A DNA stretch of 64,000 nt, from assembly GCF_009755265.1 (NCBI RefSeq), contig NZ_WPOO01000010.1, forward strand, positions 33,890 through 97,889, given 5' to 3'. This document shows, one piece after another, positions 19,801 through 26,361 of the stretch. The translations under genes and the position numbers were made by a program. Position 1 is the stretch's first letter, and every line of letters begins with the position of its first letter. The stretch is from Adlercreutzia rubneri. GTDB taxonomy: Bacteria; Actinomycetota; Coriobacteriia; Coriobacteriales; Eggerthellaceae. Under the pieces are notes generated by a model, which was given only the letters and a program-made list of their open reading frames with translations, was not told the origin of the DNA and did not search any database.

Positions 19801-22800
19801 CTCATCGACGGCAACGTGTGGAACGATGTGAACTCCGACGGCCTCATGGACGAGGAAGAGGAGCGCATCGAGGGCGCCGTCGTGCGGCTCGTGCGCTACT
19901 GGTACGACGAGACCGGCATCGGCTACTGGGAGCAGGTGCCCGGCCAGACCCCCGGCGGCGACGGCAGCTTCGAGAACTCCGGACTCACCCGCGAGGAGTA
20001 CGACGAGATCGTTGCCATGGCCGACCCGTTCAAGCTGGACGAGGGCGAGACCATGACCTCCGAGGAGCAGAAGGCCGCGGCCGACGCCATGACGGCCTAC
20101 ATCAACGAGCTGTACGCGTCTGTGGCCGCCATGCCCGAGGGCGCGGCGCGCGCCGAGGCCGCCACGAAGAACCTGATGAAGCTGAACGTGCTGTACCACA
20201 ACCACACCGAGTTCCTCACCAGCTACATGGAAGTCGTTCCCGGCGAGGGCGACGTTGCCGGCGACGGTGAGACCACCGAACCGGCCGGCGTCGAGGAGCT
20301 CGTGATCTACAGCGCCTGGGCCAACGCCAACCGCGACCTGACCGTCCTCGTGGGTGCCGAGACGCCCGAGGAGGAGAAGGGCGTGTGGCGCCGCGACTGG
20401 ACCTTCACCCAGGATATGCTGGAAGACCTCACCGGTCGCCACGATCTGTCCAAGGACGGTCTGGGCACGAACTATCCGTACCTGCCGCTGACGGCCGACG
20501 AGGCCCTGGCGGTTGCCGACGACGACGAGAAGTTCTTCGACCAGAACGGCTACGAGTACGTGCCCGGCGCCGGTTTCGATAGGACCGACGAGAACGGCCA
20601 CTGGCAGTTCCTGGCCTACGGCACCGGCACCCATCAGGCCTCCAGCGACTCGGCGGCCTTCAAGGTGCTGTTCTCCTATCGCGCCGAGATCGTGAGCTAC
20701 CCGGACGAGGATGTCTGGGCGCCCACGCTGCAGCATATCGGCAAGACGGTCAACGACTGGATCAACTCCGACTTCGACGACGAGACCCAGGCCCTGAAGC
20801 CGAACGTGGAGGATGCCGCCAGCCATGCCGGCGACTACACCTTGCCGGCCACGGACAACCTGAACGAGGCCATGCGCAAGGCCGGCGACCTCATCGTGCT
20901 GACGCGTTTGGCCGACGAAAGCGAGTCCTCCACGACCTCCGGCGCCTACGCCACCTACGCCTCCCAGCCGGGCGGTTCCGAGGACGTGGAGTGCGAGCAC
21001 GTGGATGAGGACACCGCCACGACGGCGGCCGACGGCCTGTGCGACAAGTGCGGCCTGTGCCTGCACGAGAAGGACGAGAACGGTCTGTGCACGGTTGAGG
21101 GATGCCAGCATATCGGCATGGAGTGCTGCGGCACGGCGACGCCGACCGAGCCCGGCGAGGACGAGGGCGACGGCGACGGCGACGAGGGCGATACGCCGGT
21201 CATCGACGTCACCAAGCCCGAGGGCGGGGACACCACTCAGCCGAGCGAGGGCGACGGCGGCGAGGTCGAGACCTTCACCACGCGGGTCATGGCTGCCAGC
21301 GCGGTTGACGCTCGGGCCGATACCAACACCAACACCGGCAACGGCATCTACAGCGACGACTACGTGACCGAGATGCTCGCCTGGATCGCCACAGCCACCC
21401 AGGACGATCTGGACAACATGGATCAGCAGCGCCACGACGCCATCTTCGGCAAGCACCAGAAGGACGCCGCCGGCAACCTGCTGTACCTGGAGACGACGAT
21501 CGAGAACGGCAAGGAGGTGGAGAAGGTCGTCACCAACGAGACCAACGTCACCACCGGCGAGCCGAACCTGCCCTACTACGACAACACCGGCAGCCAGCGC
21601 CTCTACGAGGCCTACCAGGCCCGCGTGGCGTCGCTGGTCGGCGACAACCAGTGGTCCGACCTGAACTGGTTCAGCTCGCTGGCCCACGGCTACGGCCTGT
21701 TCCGCATCGCCCAGGCGCACATCGCCGGTGTGGTATGGCAGGACGACAACTACAACGGCATCCAGGACGCCGGCGAGAACGTGCGCATCCCGAACGTGCC
21801 GGTGAGCCTGAAGCGCTACTGGTTCGGCACCGATGCGACGGGCACCGGCTGGCATCTGGACGAGACGTTCAGCCAGACTACCGTGTCGGACGGCCAGGGC
21901 CACTGGATCTTCGACAACCTGGACGTCGCCGGCAAGCGCATGGTGGGCGGCAAGGAGACCACGGTGCTCTACGGTTTCGAGGTGACGGTGGACGACCTGC
22001 CGCGTGGCTACGGCGTCACCCATATGAACCGCGGGACTGCCACCACCGACTCCGACCTGAACGAGGACACCAAGCTCATCGAGCCGGGCGATCCGCAGGG
22101 CGGCCTCATCGTACTGGCCCAGCCTTCCGACCGTCGCGATCTGGTGGGCAACGGCGCCGCCTACATCCTGGGGCCGAATGGCACCGTGTGGGTGATCTCG
22201 CTGTCCGAGGATTCCGACTACAACGACACGGGCCTTGTGCCCTACGCGCTCGCGGCCATCGCCGGCGTGGTCTTCGACGACCCGGAGGCCGACGGCCTGC
22301 AGGATGACACGGCCGTTGCGGTGCCCGGGCAGAAGGTCTACCTCGACCGCATGGTCATCGACGTGGACGCCGTCGGCTTCAACGGCGCCTCCTACGCCCC
22401 CACGGCCCTCGCGGCCGTCGAGGGCCAGAAGGTGCGCTCCGAGGACGGCTGGGCCGAGGTGGCCTCCATGGAGACCGACGTCGACGGCGCCTACCGCTTC
22501 GACGGCCTGCCCATGGTGGACGGCAACGACAAGCCCTACCTGTACCGGGTGCGCTCCTACATGCCCGACGGCAAGGAGTGGGTGGCCATCAACGTCGGCT
22601 CCGACGAGAACAACGACTCCGACTGGGGCGAGGCGGCCAACTCCGTGGTCGGCGCCGGCGGCCGGGTCGGCATCACGCCGGCCATGTCGGTGCTCGGCGC
22701 GTTCCAAACGGTGCGCACGACGCCCAACGCCTACGGCCAGAAGTTCAACCTGCTGGTTCCCTACAACTGGGTGCCGGAGGACGGACGGTCGGTCGACCTC

Positions 22801-23016
22801 GGCATGACCGGCGACGCCGACGCGTGGCGCACCCTCGTGTTCACGACGCCGTGGGGCACCCGCCTGTTCTACGTGAAGCTCCCGCAGACCGGCGACGAGC
22901 TCCTGCCGTGGATGGTGGGGCTGGCCCTGGTCGCGGCCCTCGGCCTCGTTCTCGCCGTGGCCGCCCGCCGGCGCGACGATGACGACGAGGAGGAAGAAGA
23001 GACCCCTGAGGAGTAG
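10885..23016 (+). CDS. Giant SdrD B-repeat LPXTG surface protein, 5' end apparently missing
   Basis: This is a sortase-anchored adhesin-like cell-wall protein of up to 4043 residues. At least ten SdrD B-like domains begin with a GxVWxDxxxDG motif, near nucleotides 11926, 12966, 13828, 14674, 16072, 16876, 17941, 19801, 21718 and 22255. Each continues with a YYF or QWHY strand and an FDNLP-type turn. Two Cys-rich inserts (18640-19110, 20992-21135) carry CDxCG motifs. A Pro/Glu-rich stretch begins near 18394. LPQTG is at about residue 3999, followed by a membrane helix, RRR and an unusual acidic tail DDDDEEEEE. There is no signal peptide. Recognisable sequence starts mid-domain at GQDVELAQWFY (about 11035), and a strong terminator stands at 10930-10974, inside the frame. 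The true start is therefore unknown, and 10885 is only the first ATG of the open frame. The gene may be truncated, silent, or a recombination cassette. Confidence 0.8.
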   Translation: MKRGADRFVCAKVEAPDQRIRMLSPLVGFFARKSPRRKNFSEVSPLLPSKGQDVELAQWFYLEGTGTVAEVTEGEGEAKRTYSKVTFTAANVVNNKGTELRPAKTFTGEEYYEIELVRDDANAVVGAWIKNPAFGDKVTETVTDEASGTTATVVTGHTGFYTMKTDADGAFAFNDDNTAGLLPYVQFDTNDNPVAAGDAAATDDTLAMASYRLPEPNLPEGHVLTVFHNGDKSSSPVWATNADSDAKRDIHRSAMVDGYDTAIVTSYPQFAATDKNGAITGADGKPVEQDDKGLAEKTGFIVTANSSTPAANTPYTFSMEGVAYDVANQVFKREHVNTGLFKAPTSQITGIVWDDTESDDNTAPDGVRADDEQGLVGETVLATQWHYVPKGAAAFAQIKTGDDAGLVEWVAADGTKSTDDTAKASAVGAWVQNIGFGSDWVTTKATIVKDPTDITDQGKVVCIPVVSNGENRADARNKMGVVAVKTYAAGGAQKVVADAKEAAGYKLVDVVDGEYVFDNLPTAVVVLDANSGIDEYFLAAYRVELAAPKNYLKSGYAKGERDPWHITTPHQPVSFADTDATAKGLAVDSDVPGTKAGVAGNADELDITDGAIKALYQSWPIQHRYAADGSVRANDGQVILAEVNNGKTDGIQASFADIPVSNAMDTADAATYQWTHPVVTEVAGDVGEIAPAYRAIGGYVWKDNDYKDGIYNLIPGTYEDMVNTGMTIELKNPEKQPVPDRPTRLYLRQWYYDPDRTNGGNANPEADAPADHWFPVPQGAFTEYGNDRDWSPTEATKAPFYYKTVTTRNKSVTGKEADSYYQFDDLPVRVFIDGKEYLAGYTVAIRGNADFKPGNYEAQTSDYLVQNNLTAPDYLVDQWNSKGLANVRGTSSFAYRYGPETFPLVRSQKFSSNGDIHTMDSVIVLAGSTTADAKGARTGSTPYVVNSAEKNGDAPLASFDLAFGKNETRMNGGYIVTPSAPIEGYIWEDANYDGIRQEDVYDKDGNLVSEGERGIGGVRIRPTKYYLDDTDKTGGPDGTWKRTYSLDEDGNRVLDPYYPFTTSYGTDPEEDLELGQYRTDLVPTSFKKPDAQKLGEASDREYLCGYTVAVADTNPADLYQQVPNEAIAGYTLTRPHVAGDLDDVVAAGDAEGMRTESDAFRYYTSEGLDALDSTTKAFGLVNRFIDMQDSVPAAGDTDKNAAFKNRVPAGRADGMVIVAHEAVESSTNDKTQKKYKGVTYDTDENVQVQQGGDGGFIKIPETSVTGVVWDDSYSDQWAASNPVLDRAERERSYDGIYQPAFENGLPGRTVALTQWHYVTHDLWKSFALRHAHLVYNLLTKEDLEKLGIDQVEPIEAMKTIDQATDATLELAWQLLYDRAEQGAASDVCAARGNEDALGFWVRTRAFGGDVTWKNNGTAENPDWERVVTYNPTKTETVRDGQVQYVINGDGDRTVTTGPLGLDYQGNVVDDLDPGTYAFYNLPTSWVGCGDEVHKEIELAPRYVGKEDAADDGTTLLGADEARDYPAGLAPMYGDTYSLASYEVEVDGLAHDGSDVEANGTSWMLTRYHAGNADEVESNVASTDRFGVVNFAKYEGDGKAVRLGRTVTDRTVIAAEGGLEIAGTRTSVGDVDGEDHGGRIVVASEGVAEGENKTKLENASDFARVSTEQLVRPDAPLYGVAAYDWLTVDMETVVVDSVPDGNGGTWEHKVPLPKVVQGGDMGMVRPALQSISGVLWNDANNNGIQDVTFDENGNVVGEEEILDGYEVTLERYYFDGANWVPDTTQWAADNTASVAVTTTDRVLMERGTEKTKPTELGEDIDGALTGTPDLHRSGTYRFDNLETAGLRNVNGTDTWVAYGYKVRVSDPRVTENELFRAKYQVTGAGYRENSDLTDDNKLVEPDEYIILLETVAADGTTPDGLASHESNIVYAPASNNDDQTPNLVLDENGDPVLDADGKVQVKDPMTATVGGKTLVAYDLMMGASRDHNDGGLIEPPAYAIDGYVWEDADYDGLYNYNTETRVTTEKDGTKTEADYLEYGYNDKQVILKQYVLGADGTWKLNPHFGNDGNVMAEKVADGVTEAKTDTLNPTSGTYKVRNEAGQMVDASPAERLTFTVPNSTYLGGGKVAVLTGDNENLKALAKDGTTELHDVSGYYLFDQLPTAVRTWNSTAKKYEYALASYTVEVNGEKAADGMSSLLVTTFEAETTAHDVVNSRVQPMVTAEEQHEDTNTDGMAEVWSRYETNNYPVFLDEQNIQTADATHSDGSCTIKECETVEGEISKNNAAWRIVLAGLVDGASWANQRTAYGWSEKHEAVDANGRPTTETVTGTFDYDFAIGQNQNAMNAGFVPPDRSSLVGQAWYDEDYDGKNDSDTSDDRIDTDDRDKTEQGVEGLRVILTQYYFVPTYDNHGNQLLEDEDNNVFFLDRDRANDDYPDGQLHLVESRGGNVVSGADDKVYLVRSGRTYDYDALYKAGVRELKDSGYWVENTNLNGGRQYKDGEDVEVPETPVEPENPNPTDPENPGETTDPENPSPVEPGTGEDAGIRIVAEPAMRSFSLARMALAATEETEGFADGESTEVTDPGEETCTHENKTYTGNKNGTHDWTCDAEGCTASATNEACSDGDGDGRCDGCGDCLHLHDRTYTYKDADVHTVTCADCNEVLGEEPHADANGNGMCDGCGADVCKHTELEWKDNFDNTHTSVCKICGKQTSTAAHVDAKHNDEAGTEGPDGRCDVCGGLIIEDHQLWIYTDAEGVYDFDNLPGYVLVSSEVDHPAAPGEDIDKVFQPYGVANANGTALSTSDLVALQKRPVSVGMIRQLSASEIVSLSASQVEAIKADADMMAAYEARQTELATSDPAFTSATPYLTGYAIKVVDDSGEYVASRFHVEGASTGDNSDLTSFESSLTDNVNAENEKVNEVYAVVAEKIADDADLTGGILSSAYAVRYLKTNYDLANRMYYKRAFDAGLTKQLPVLIDGNVWNDVNSDGLMDEEEERIEGAVVRLVRYWYDETGIGYWEQVPGQTPGGDGSFENSGLTREEYDEIVAMADPFKLDEGETMTSEEQKAAADAMTAYINELYASVAAMPEGAARAEAATKNLMKLNVLYHNHTEFLTSYMEVVPGEGDVAGDGETTEPAGVEELVIYSAWANANRDLTVLVGAETPEEEKGVWRRDWTFTQDMLEDLTGRHDLSKDGLGTNYPYLPLTADEALAVADDDEKFFDQNGYEYVPGAGFDRTDENGHWQFLAYGTGTHQASSDSAAFKVLFSYRAEIVSYPDEDVWAPTLQHIGKTVNDWINSDFDDETQALKPNVEDAASHAGDYTLPATDNLNEAMRKAGDLIVLTRLADESESSTTSGAYATYASQPGGSEDVECEHVDEDTATTAADGLCDKCGLCLHEKDENGLCTVEGCQHIGMECCGTATPTEPGEDEGDGDGDEGDTPVIDVTKPEGGDTTQPSEGDGGEVETFTTRVMAASAVDARADTNTNTGNGIYSDDYVTEMLAWIATATQDDLDNMDQQRHDAIFGKHQKDAAGNLLYLETTIENGKEVEKVVTNETNVTTGEPNLPYYDNTGSQRLYEAYQARVASLVGDNQWSDLNWFSSLAHGYGLFRIAQAHIAGVVWQDDNYNGIQDAGENVRIPNVPVSLKRYWFGTDATGTGWHLDETFSQTTVSDGQGHWIFDNLDVAGKRMVGGKETTVLYGFEVTVDDLPRGYGVTHMNRGTATTDSDLNEDTKLIEPGDPQGGLIVLAQPSDRRDLVGNGAAYILGPNGTVWVISLSEDSDYNDTGLVPYALAAIAGVVFDDPEADGLQDDTAVAVPGQKVYLDRMVIDVDAVGFNGASYAPTALAAVEGQKVRSEDGWAEVASMETDVDGAYRFDGLPMVDGNDKPYLYRVRSYMPDGKEWVAINVGSDENNDSDWGEAANSVVGAGGRVGITPAMSVLGAFQTVRTTPNAYGQKFNLLVPYNWVPEDGRSVDLGMTGDADAWRTLVFTTPWGTRLFYVKLPQTGDELLPWMVGLALVAALGLVLAVAARRRDDDDEEEEETPEE
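10930..10974 (+). terminator. Strong intrinsic terminator of the parA operon
   Basis: A perfect 13-bp stem (CCCGACCAACGGA at 10930-10942, TCCGTTGGTCGGG at 10956-10968) is followed by six T. It lies inside the open frame that leads into the giant surface-protein gene, which argues that those first codons are not translated. Confidence 0.93.
18640..19110 (+). other. Cys/His-rich insert within the giant surface protein
   Basis: About 155 residues hold repeated C-H...C..C blocks (CTHENKTYTG, CDGCGDCLH, CDGCGADVCKH, CKICGK, CDVCGG) with Asp-rich DGDGDGRCD loops. They interrupt a B domain just before its last strand (VYDFDNLPGY). The pattern suggests metal-binding mini-domains. Similar His/Cys repeats occur in surface proteins of gut Firmicutes (from memory). 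A shorter second insert lies at 20992-21135. Confidence 0.6.
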
Positions 23017-23304
23017 GGGAGACCGCCGGGGCGGACGGAGCGCCCTCCGCCCCGGCACCTGAGACCTTTCCGAGTAGGCAGACTGCTTCGCGGAACCCTG
23101 ATTACCCGCGAAGTCACCTGCCGAAGCCCGCCGGCTGCCGCCGCTTATGCGCGCGGCGGCAGCCGGCACATCATATATGCCATCTCCGATGAAGCAGACG
23201 GCCCCGCGGAATCCTGATTACCCGCGGGGCCACCTGCTATTTAGGGGTTGTGAAATCGGGGGAAGGGTCTTTCAAAAATCTGCGAGTCGATTATCATAGG
23301 CGTC
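23017..23304 (+). other. Four strong hairpins between the giant gene and azlC
   Basis: Four hairpins follow the stop codon. 23032-23062 has a perfect 11-bp stem (GCCGGGGCGGA/TCCGCCCCGGC). 23078-23120 and 23195-23239 share the loop GGAAYCCTGATTACCC on covarying stems. 23128-23165 has a 15-bp stem (GCCGGCTGCCGCCGC with its complement). None has a good T run, so they are not textbook terminators. A candidate -10 TATCAT for azlC lies at 23292-23297. Confidence 0.7.
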
Positions 23305-24093
23305 ATGTTTTCTCGCGAGCACATACTTTCGGCGTTCTCCGCCGCCGTTCCCATCATGCTGGGCTATGTGGCCATTGGCCTTCCCTGCGGCATTTTGGGG
23401 AACACCATCGGGCTGAATCCCTTGCAGGTGGCGCTTCTGTCCATCCTTCTGTACTCGGGCGCCGGCCAGTTCATGATTCCCAACATGTTCCTCGCCGGCT
23501 CTTCGGTGGCGGCCATCACGGCGTCGGTGTCCCTCGTGAACACGCGCCAGATGCTCTACGCCGCCTCCTTCGCGCCCCAGTGCGCTGCAAGCCCCCGTTG
23601 GCTTTCGGCCCTGTTCGCCGCATCGGTGACCGACGAGTCCTACGGCGTGAACACGGCGCGCTTCGCCGAGGGCAACTGGTCGGTGGACCGGGCGCTCATG
23701 GTGAACCTGTTCTCCCAGAGCTCCTGGACGATCTCGAACATCGTGGGCTGCGCGGTGGGGGCAGCTGTCGACATTCCCGTGCCCATCGCCGCCTTCGCCA
23801 TGACGGCCATCTTCATCTGCCTGCTCGTCACCCAGAAGTTCACCTCCGCCAATATCGTCGCCATGATCGTGGCGATGCTCGGCGTGTACCTGTGCAAGGC
23901 GTTCGGCCTCACAGGTCCTGCCATCCTCATCGGCGCCATCGCCGGCGTTGTGTGCGCCCTGGCGTTCTCGGCGCTGTTCCCGCGCCGTCCCGTCACGGCA
24001 AGCGCTCCCGGTACTGATCCCGTAGGGGGCGACCTAGGTCGCCCCTCCACAAGCGAGGACGCCTCACCTCATGAGGACGGTGAGCGCCGATGA
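23305..24093 (+). CDS. azlC: AzlC family branched-chain amino acid exporter, large subunit
   Basis: AzlC is the large membrane subunit of the AzlCD system, which exports branched-chain amino acids and their analogues. The 262 residues carry about seven hydrophobic segments and the family motifs AVPIMLGYVAIGLPCG, LLYSGAGQFM and LVNTRQMLYAAS, with a conserved FAASVTDESYG loop. The ATG lies only about seven bases after the end of TATCAT (23292-23297), so the mRNA may be leaderless; there is no clear ribosome binding site. The last 30 residues (from about DPVGGDLGRPS) come from a palindromic repeat at 24026-24045 and are not part of the family. The stop overlaps azlD (ATGA). Confidence 0.92.
   Translation: MFSREHILSAFSAAVPIMLGYVAIGLPCGILGNTIGLNPLQVALLSILLYSGAGQFMIPNMFLAGSSVAAITASVSLVNTRQMLYAASFAPQCAASPRWLSALFAASVTDESYGVNTARFAEGNWSVDRALMVNLFSQSSWTISNIVGCAVGAAVDIPVPIAAFAMTAIFICLLVTQKFTSANIVAMIVAMLGVYLCKAFGLTGPAILIGAIAGVVCALAFSALFPRRPVTASAPGTDPVGGDLGRPSTSEDASPHEDGERR
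24026..24045. repeat. GGGGCGACC palindrome, copy 1 (inside azlC 3' end)
   Basis: A 20-base palindrome GGGGCGACCTAGGTCGCCCC is preceded by CCGTAG and followed by TCC. It lies within the coding end of azlC and adds the peptide VGGDLGRPS. Confidence 0.85.
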
Positions 24094-24419
24094 GCTGGGA
24101 GGAGTTCTGGTTCGTTCTCATCGGGTGCGTGCTGGCCATGTGGGCTTGCCGCGTCGTCCCGCTGTTTCTGCTGAAGGGCCGCGAGTTGCCCCCGCGCCTC
24201 GCCCAGGCCCTCGGCTTCATCCCGCCCGCGGCGTTCGCGGCGCTCGTGGCCAACGACCTTTTGAACCCCGGCATGTTCGATGCGGGCGTGTGGCCGGCGG
24301 CCATTCCGCTCGTGGCCGCCGTGGCCTCGGCGCTCGTGGCCGTGAAGACCAAGTCGCTTCTGTGGACCGCCGTGGCCGGCGTGGCCGTCTACGCGGCGCT
24401 CGCCTTCTTCGCGGTGTAG
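24090..24419 (+). CDS. azlD: AzlD family branched-chain amino acid exporter, small subunit
   Basis: AzlD is the small partner of AzlC. The 109 residues contain three to four membrane segments and the family motif ACRVVPLFLLKGRELP at about residues 19-34, followed by LGFIPPAAFAALVANDLL. The start overlaps the azlC stop by four bases (ATGA), so the two are translationally coupled. The ribosome binding site GGGGAGGG of the next ABC gene directly follows its stop, placing all four genes in one operon. Confidence 0.92.
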   Translation: MSWEEFWFVLIGCVLAMWACRVVPLFLLKGRELPPRLAQALGFIPPAAFAALVANDLLNPGMFDAGVWPAAIPLVAAVASALVAVKTKSLLWTAVAGVAVYAALAFFAV

Positions 24420-24432
24420 GGGAGGGTTGGCT

Positions 24433-26361
24433 GTGGGCGTGATCCGGTTTCTCGGGCAGCACAAGGGGGCGGTGGCGCTCGTCATGCTGCTTCTGCTCCT
24501 GAAGGCCGGCTGCGAGCTGGCCATCCCGGTGCTCACCTCGCAGATCGTGGACGTGGGCATCGCCCAGTCGGGCGTGGAGGACCTCGACGTCCTTGCGGGC
24601 TACAAGGCCGCCGGCGTCGATCTGTTCCCCATCCAGATGGCCTACCTCCTGCGCATCGGCGGCCTCATGCTGCTCGCCGCCGCCGGCTCCATGGTGCTCG
24701 ATGTGGCCGCCGGCTTCGTGTCGGCCCGCACCGGCGCCAAGATCGGCCGCGATTTGCGCCGGCGCCTGTTCGCGCGGGTGGTGGCCTTCTCCGATGCCGA
24801 GATCAACCGGTTCTCGGCGGCCTCGCTCATCACGCGCGGCACCAACGATGTCACCCTCATCCAGAACGTGTGCACCATGGTGATGCGCATGGTGCTCTAC
24901 GCTCCCATCCTCGCCATCGGCGGCGTGGTCATGGTCATGGTCACCAACCCCCAGCTGGGATGGATCGTCGTGCTCGCCGTGGCCGTGGTCTTTACGGTCA
25001 TCGCCGTGCTGTTCCGTTTCACGCTGCCGCGGTTCAAAATCATGCAGACGCTCATCGATCGCGTGAACCTCGTGGCCCGCGAGATGCTGAACGGCCTGTC
25101 GGTGGTGCGCGCCTTCAACCGCGAGGGCTTCGAGGAGAACCGCTTCGACGCCGCCTCGCGCAAGCTGCGGGATACCCAGCTGTTCACCAACCGCGCCATG
25201 GCCTTCATGATGCCCACCATGATGCTCGTGATGAACCTCACCTCGGTGGCCATCGTGTGGTTCGGCGCTCAGGGCGTGGCCGCGGGAACCATGCAGACCG
25301 GCGACCTCATCGCGTTCATCACCTACGCCATGGTCATCATCATGGGCTGCCTCATCATGGGGATGGTGTCCATCATGCTGCCCCGCGCCGATGTGGCCGC
25401 CCAGCGCCTGAGCGAGGTGCTCGCGACCGAGCCCACCGTTCGCGATCCCGAGGCGCCGATTCATGTGCGGTCCGATGCCGCGTCGGGTGCGCGCATCGCC
25501 TTCAACGACGTCTCCTTCCGCTACACCGACGACGGCGACCCGGCGCTCTCCCATGTGTCGTTTGTCGCCGAGCCCGGCACGACGCTCGCCATCGTGGGCC
25601 CCACGGGCTCGGGCAAATCCACCATCGTGAAGCTCATCGAGCGCTTCTACGACCCGACGGCGGGCTCGGTCACCCTTGATGGCGTCGATCTGCGCGAGCT
25701 TTCCCAGGCCGACCTGCGGGCGAACCTCGGCTACGTTCCCCAGAAGGCCTTCCTGTTCGAAGGCACCGTGGAGAGCAACATCGCCTATGGCGACGAGGGC
25801 GCCGACGAGGTGGCCATTCGCGGCGCCCTGGAAGTGGCCTGCGCTCTGGATTTCGTGGAAGCGCGCGAGGGCGGCATGCTCGCCCCCATCGCCCAGGGAG
25901 GCGACAACGTCTCCGGCGGCCAGCGCCAGCGGCTGGCCATGGCCCGCGCCCTTGTGCGGCGCCCGCGGGCCTACCTGTTCGACGACTGCTTCTCGGCGCT
26001 CGATTACGCCACGGATGCCCGCGTGCGCGCCGCGCTGCCCGCCTGGGCCGCCGGCTCCACTGTGATCCTCGTGGCCCAGCGCATCTCCACCGTGCTTGCT
26101 GCCGATCGCATCGTGGTGCTCGACGAGGGCCGCGTCGCCGGCGTGGGCACCCACCGCGAACTCATGGAAACCTGCCCCGCCTACCAAGAGATCGCCTTGT
26201 CGCAGCTTACCGAGGAAGAACTGGCTGACCCCATCCCCGTAGGGGGCGACCTCGGTCGCCCCTCGTCAAGCGAGATTGATCCGCTTGGGGAGGGCGAACC
26301 AAGGTTCGCCCCTACGGAGGGGAAGACGGAAGAAGAGGCTGCCGAAGGGGGTGCGCGATGA
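24433..26361 (+). CDS. ABC exporter half-transporter, degenerate catalytic site
   Basis: This is a fused membrane and ATPase half of a heterodimeric type IV ABC exporter. About six helices fill residues 15-310. The nucleotide-binding domain has GPTGSGKST (about residue 390), Q-loop YVPQKAF, signature VSGGQRQR, and Walker B AYLFDDCFSALD. The catalytic Glu is Asp, and the switch His is Gln (VAQRIST), so this half has the degenerate site typical of such heterodimers. I choose GTG 24433, seven bases after GGAGG; the TTG at 24427 is too close. The C-terminal 45 residues derive from a double palindromic repeat. It overlaps the next half-transporter gene by four bases (ATGA). The substrate is unknown. 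Confidence 0.92.
   Translation: MGVIRFLGQHKGAVALVMLLLLLKAGCELAIPVLTSQIVDVGIAQSGVEDLDVLAGYKAAGVDLFPIQMAYLLRIGGLMLLAAAGSMVLDVAAGFVSARTGAKIGRDLRRRLFARVVAFSDAEINRFSAASLITRGTNDVTLIQNVCTMVMRMVLYAPILAIGGVVMVMVTNPQLGWIVVLAVAVVFTVIAVLFRFTLPRFKIMQTLIDRVNLVAREMLNGLSVVRAFNREGFEENRFDAASRKLRDTQLFTNRAMAFMMPTMMLVMNLTSVAIVWFGAQGVAAGTMQTGDLIAFITYAMVIIMGCLIMGMVSIMLPRADVAAQRLSEVLATEPTVRDPEAPIHVRSDAASGARIAFNDVSFRYTDDGDPALSHVSFVAEPGTTLAIVGPTGSGKSTIVKLIERFYDPTAGSVTLDGVDLRELSQADLRANLGYVPQKAFLFEGTVESNIAYGDEGADEVAIRGALEVACALDFVEAREGGMLAPIAQGGDNVSGGQRQRLAMARALVRRPRAYLFDDCFSALDYATDARVRAALPAWAAGSTVILVAQRISTVLAADRIVVLDEGRVAGVGTHRELMETCPAYQEIALSQLTEEELADPIPVGGDLGRPSSSEIDPLGEGEPRFAPTEGKTEEEAAEGGAR
26237..26320. repeat. GGGGCGACC palindromes, copies 2 and 3 (composite, inside ABC gene)
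   Basis: Two palindromes at 26243-26262 and 26292-26311 face each other (CCCCGTAGG at the left edge, CCTACGGAGG at the right). Together they form an 84-base composite element within the coding end of the first ABC gene. Confidence 0.8.

Noticed and set aside
11023..23169. A 4048-codon open frame antisense to the giant surface-protein gene
   Set aside because: The translation is Val/Gly/His/Leu/Ala-rich without domains and mirrors the codon bias of the plus strand, which removes stops from the complementary frame. The plus strand has clear SdrD B domains and an LPQTG anchor.
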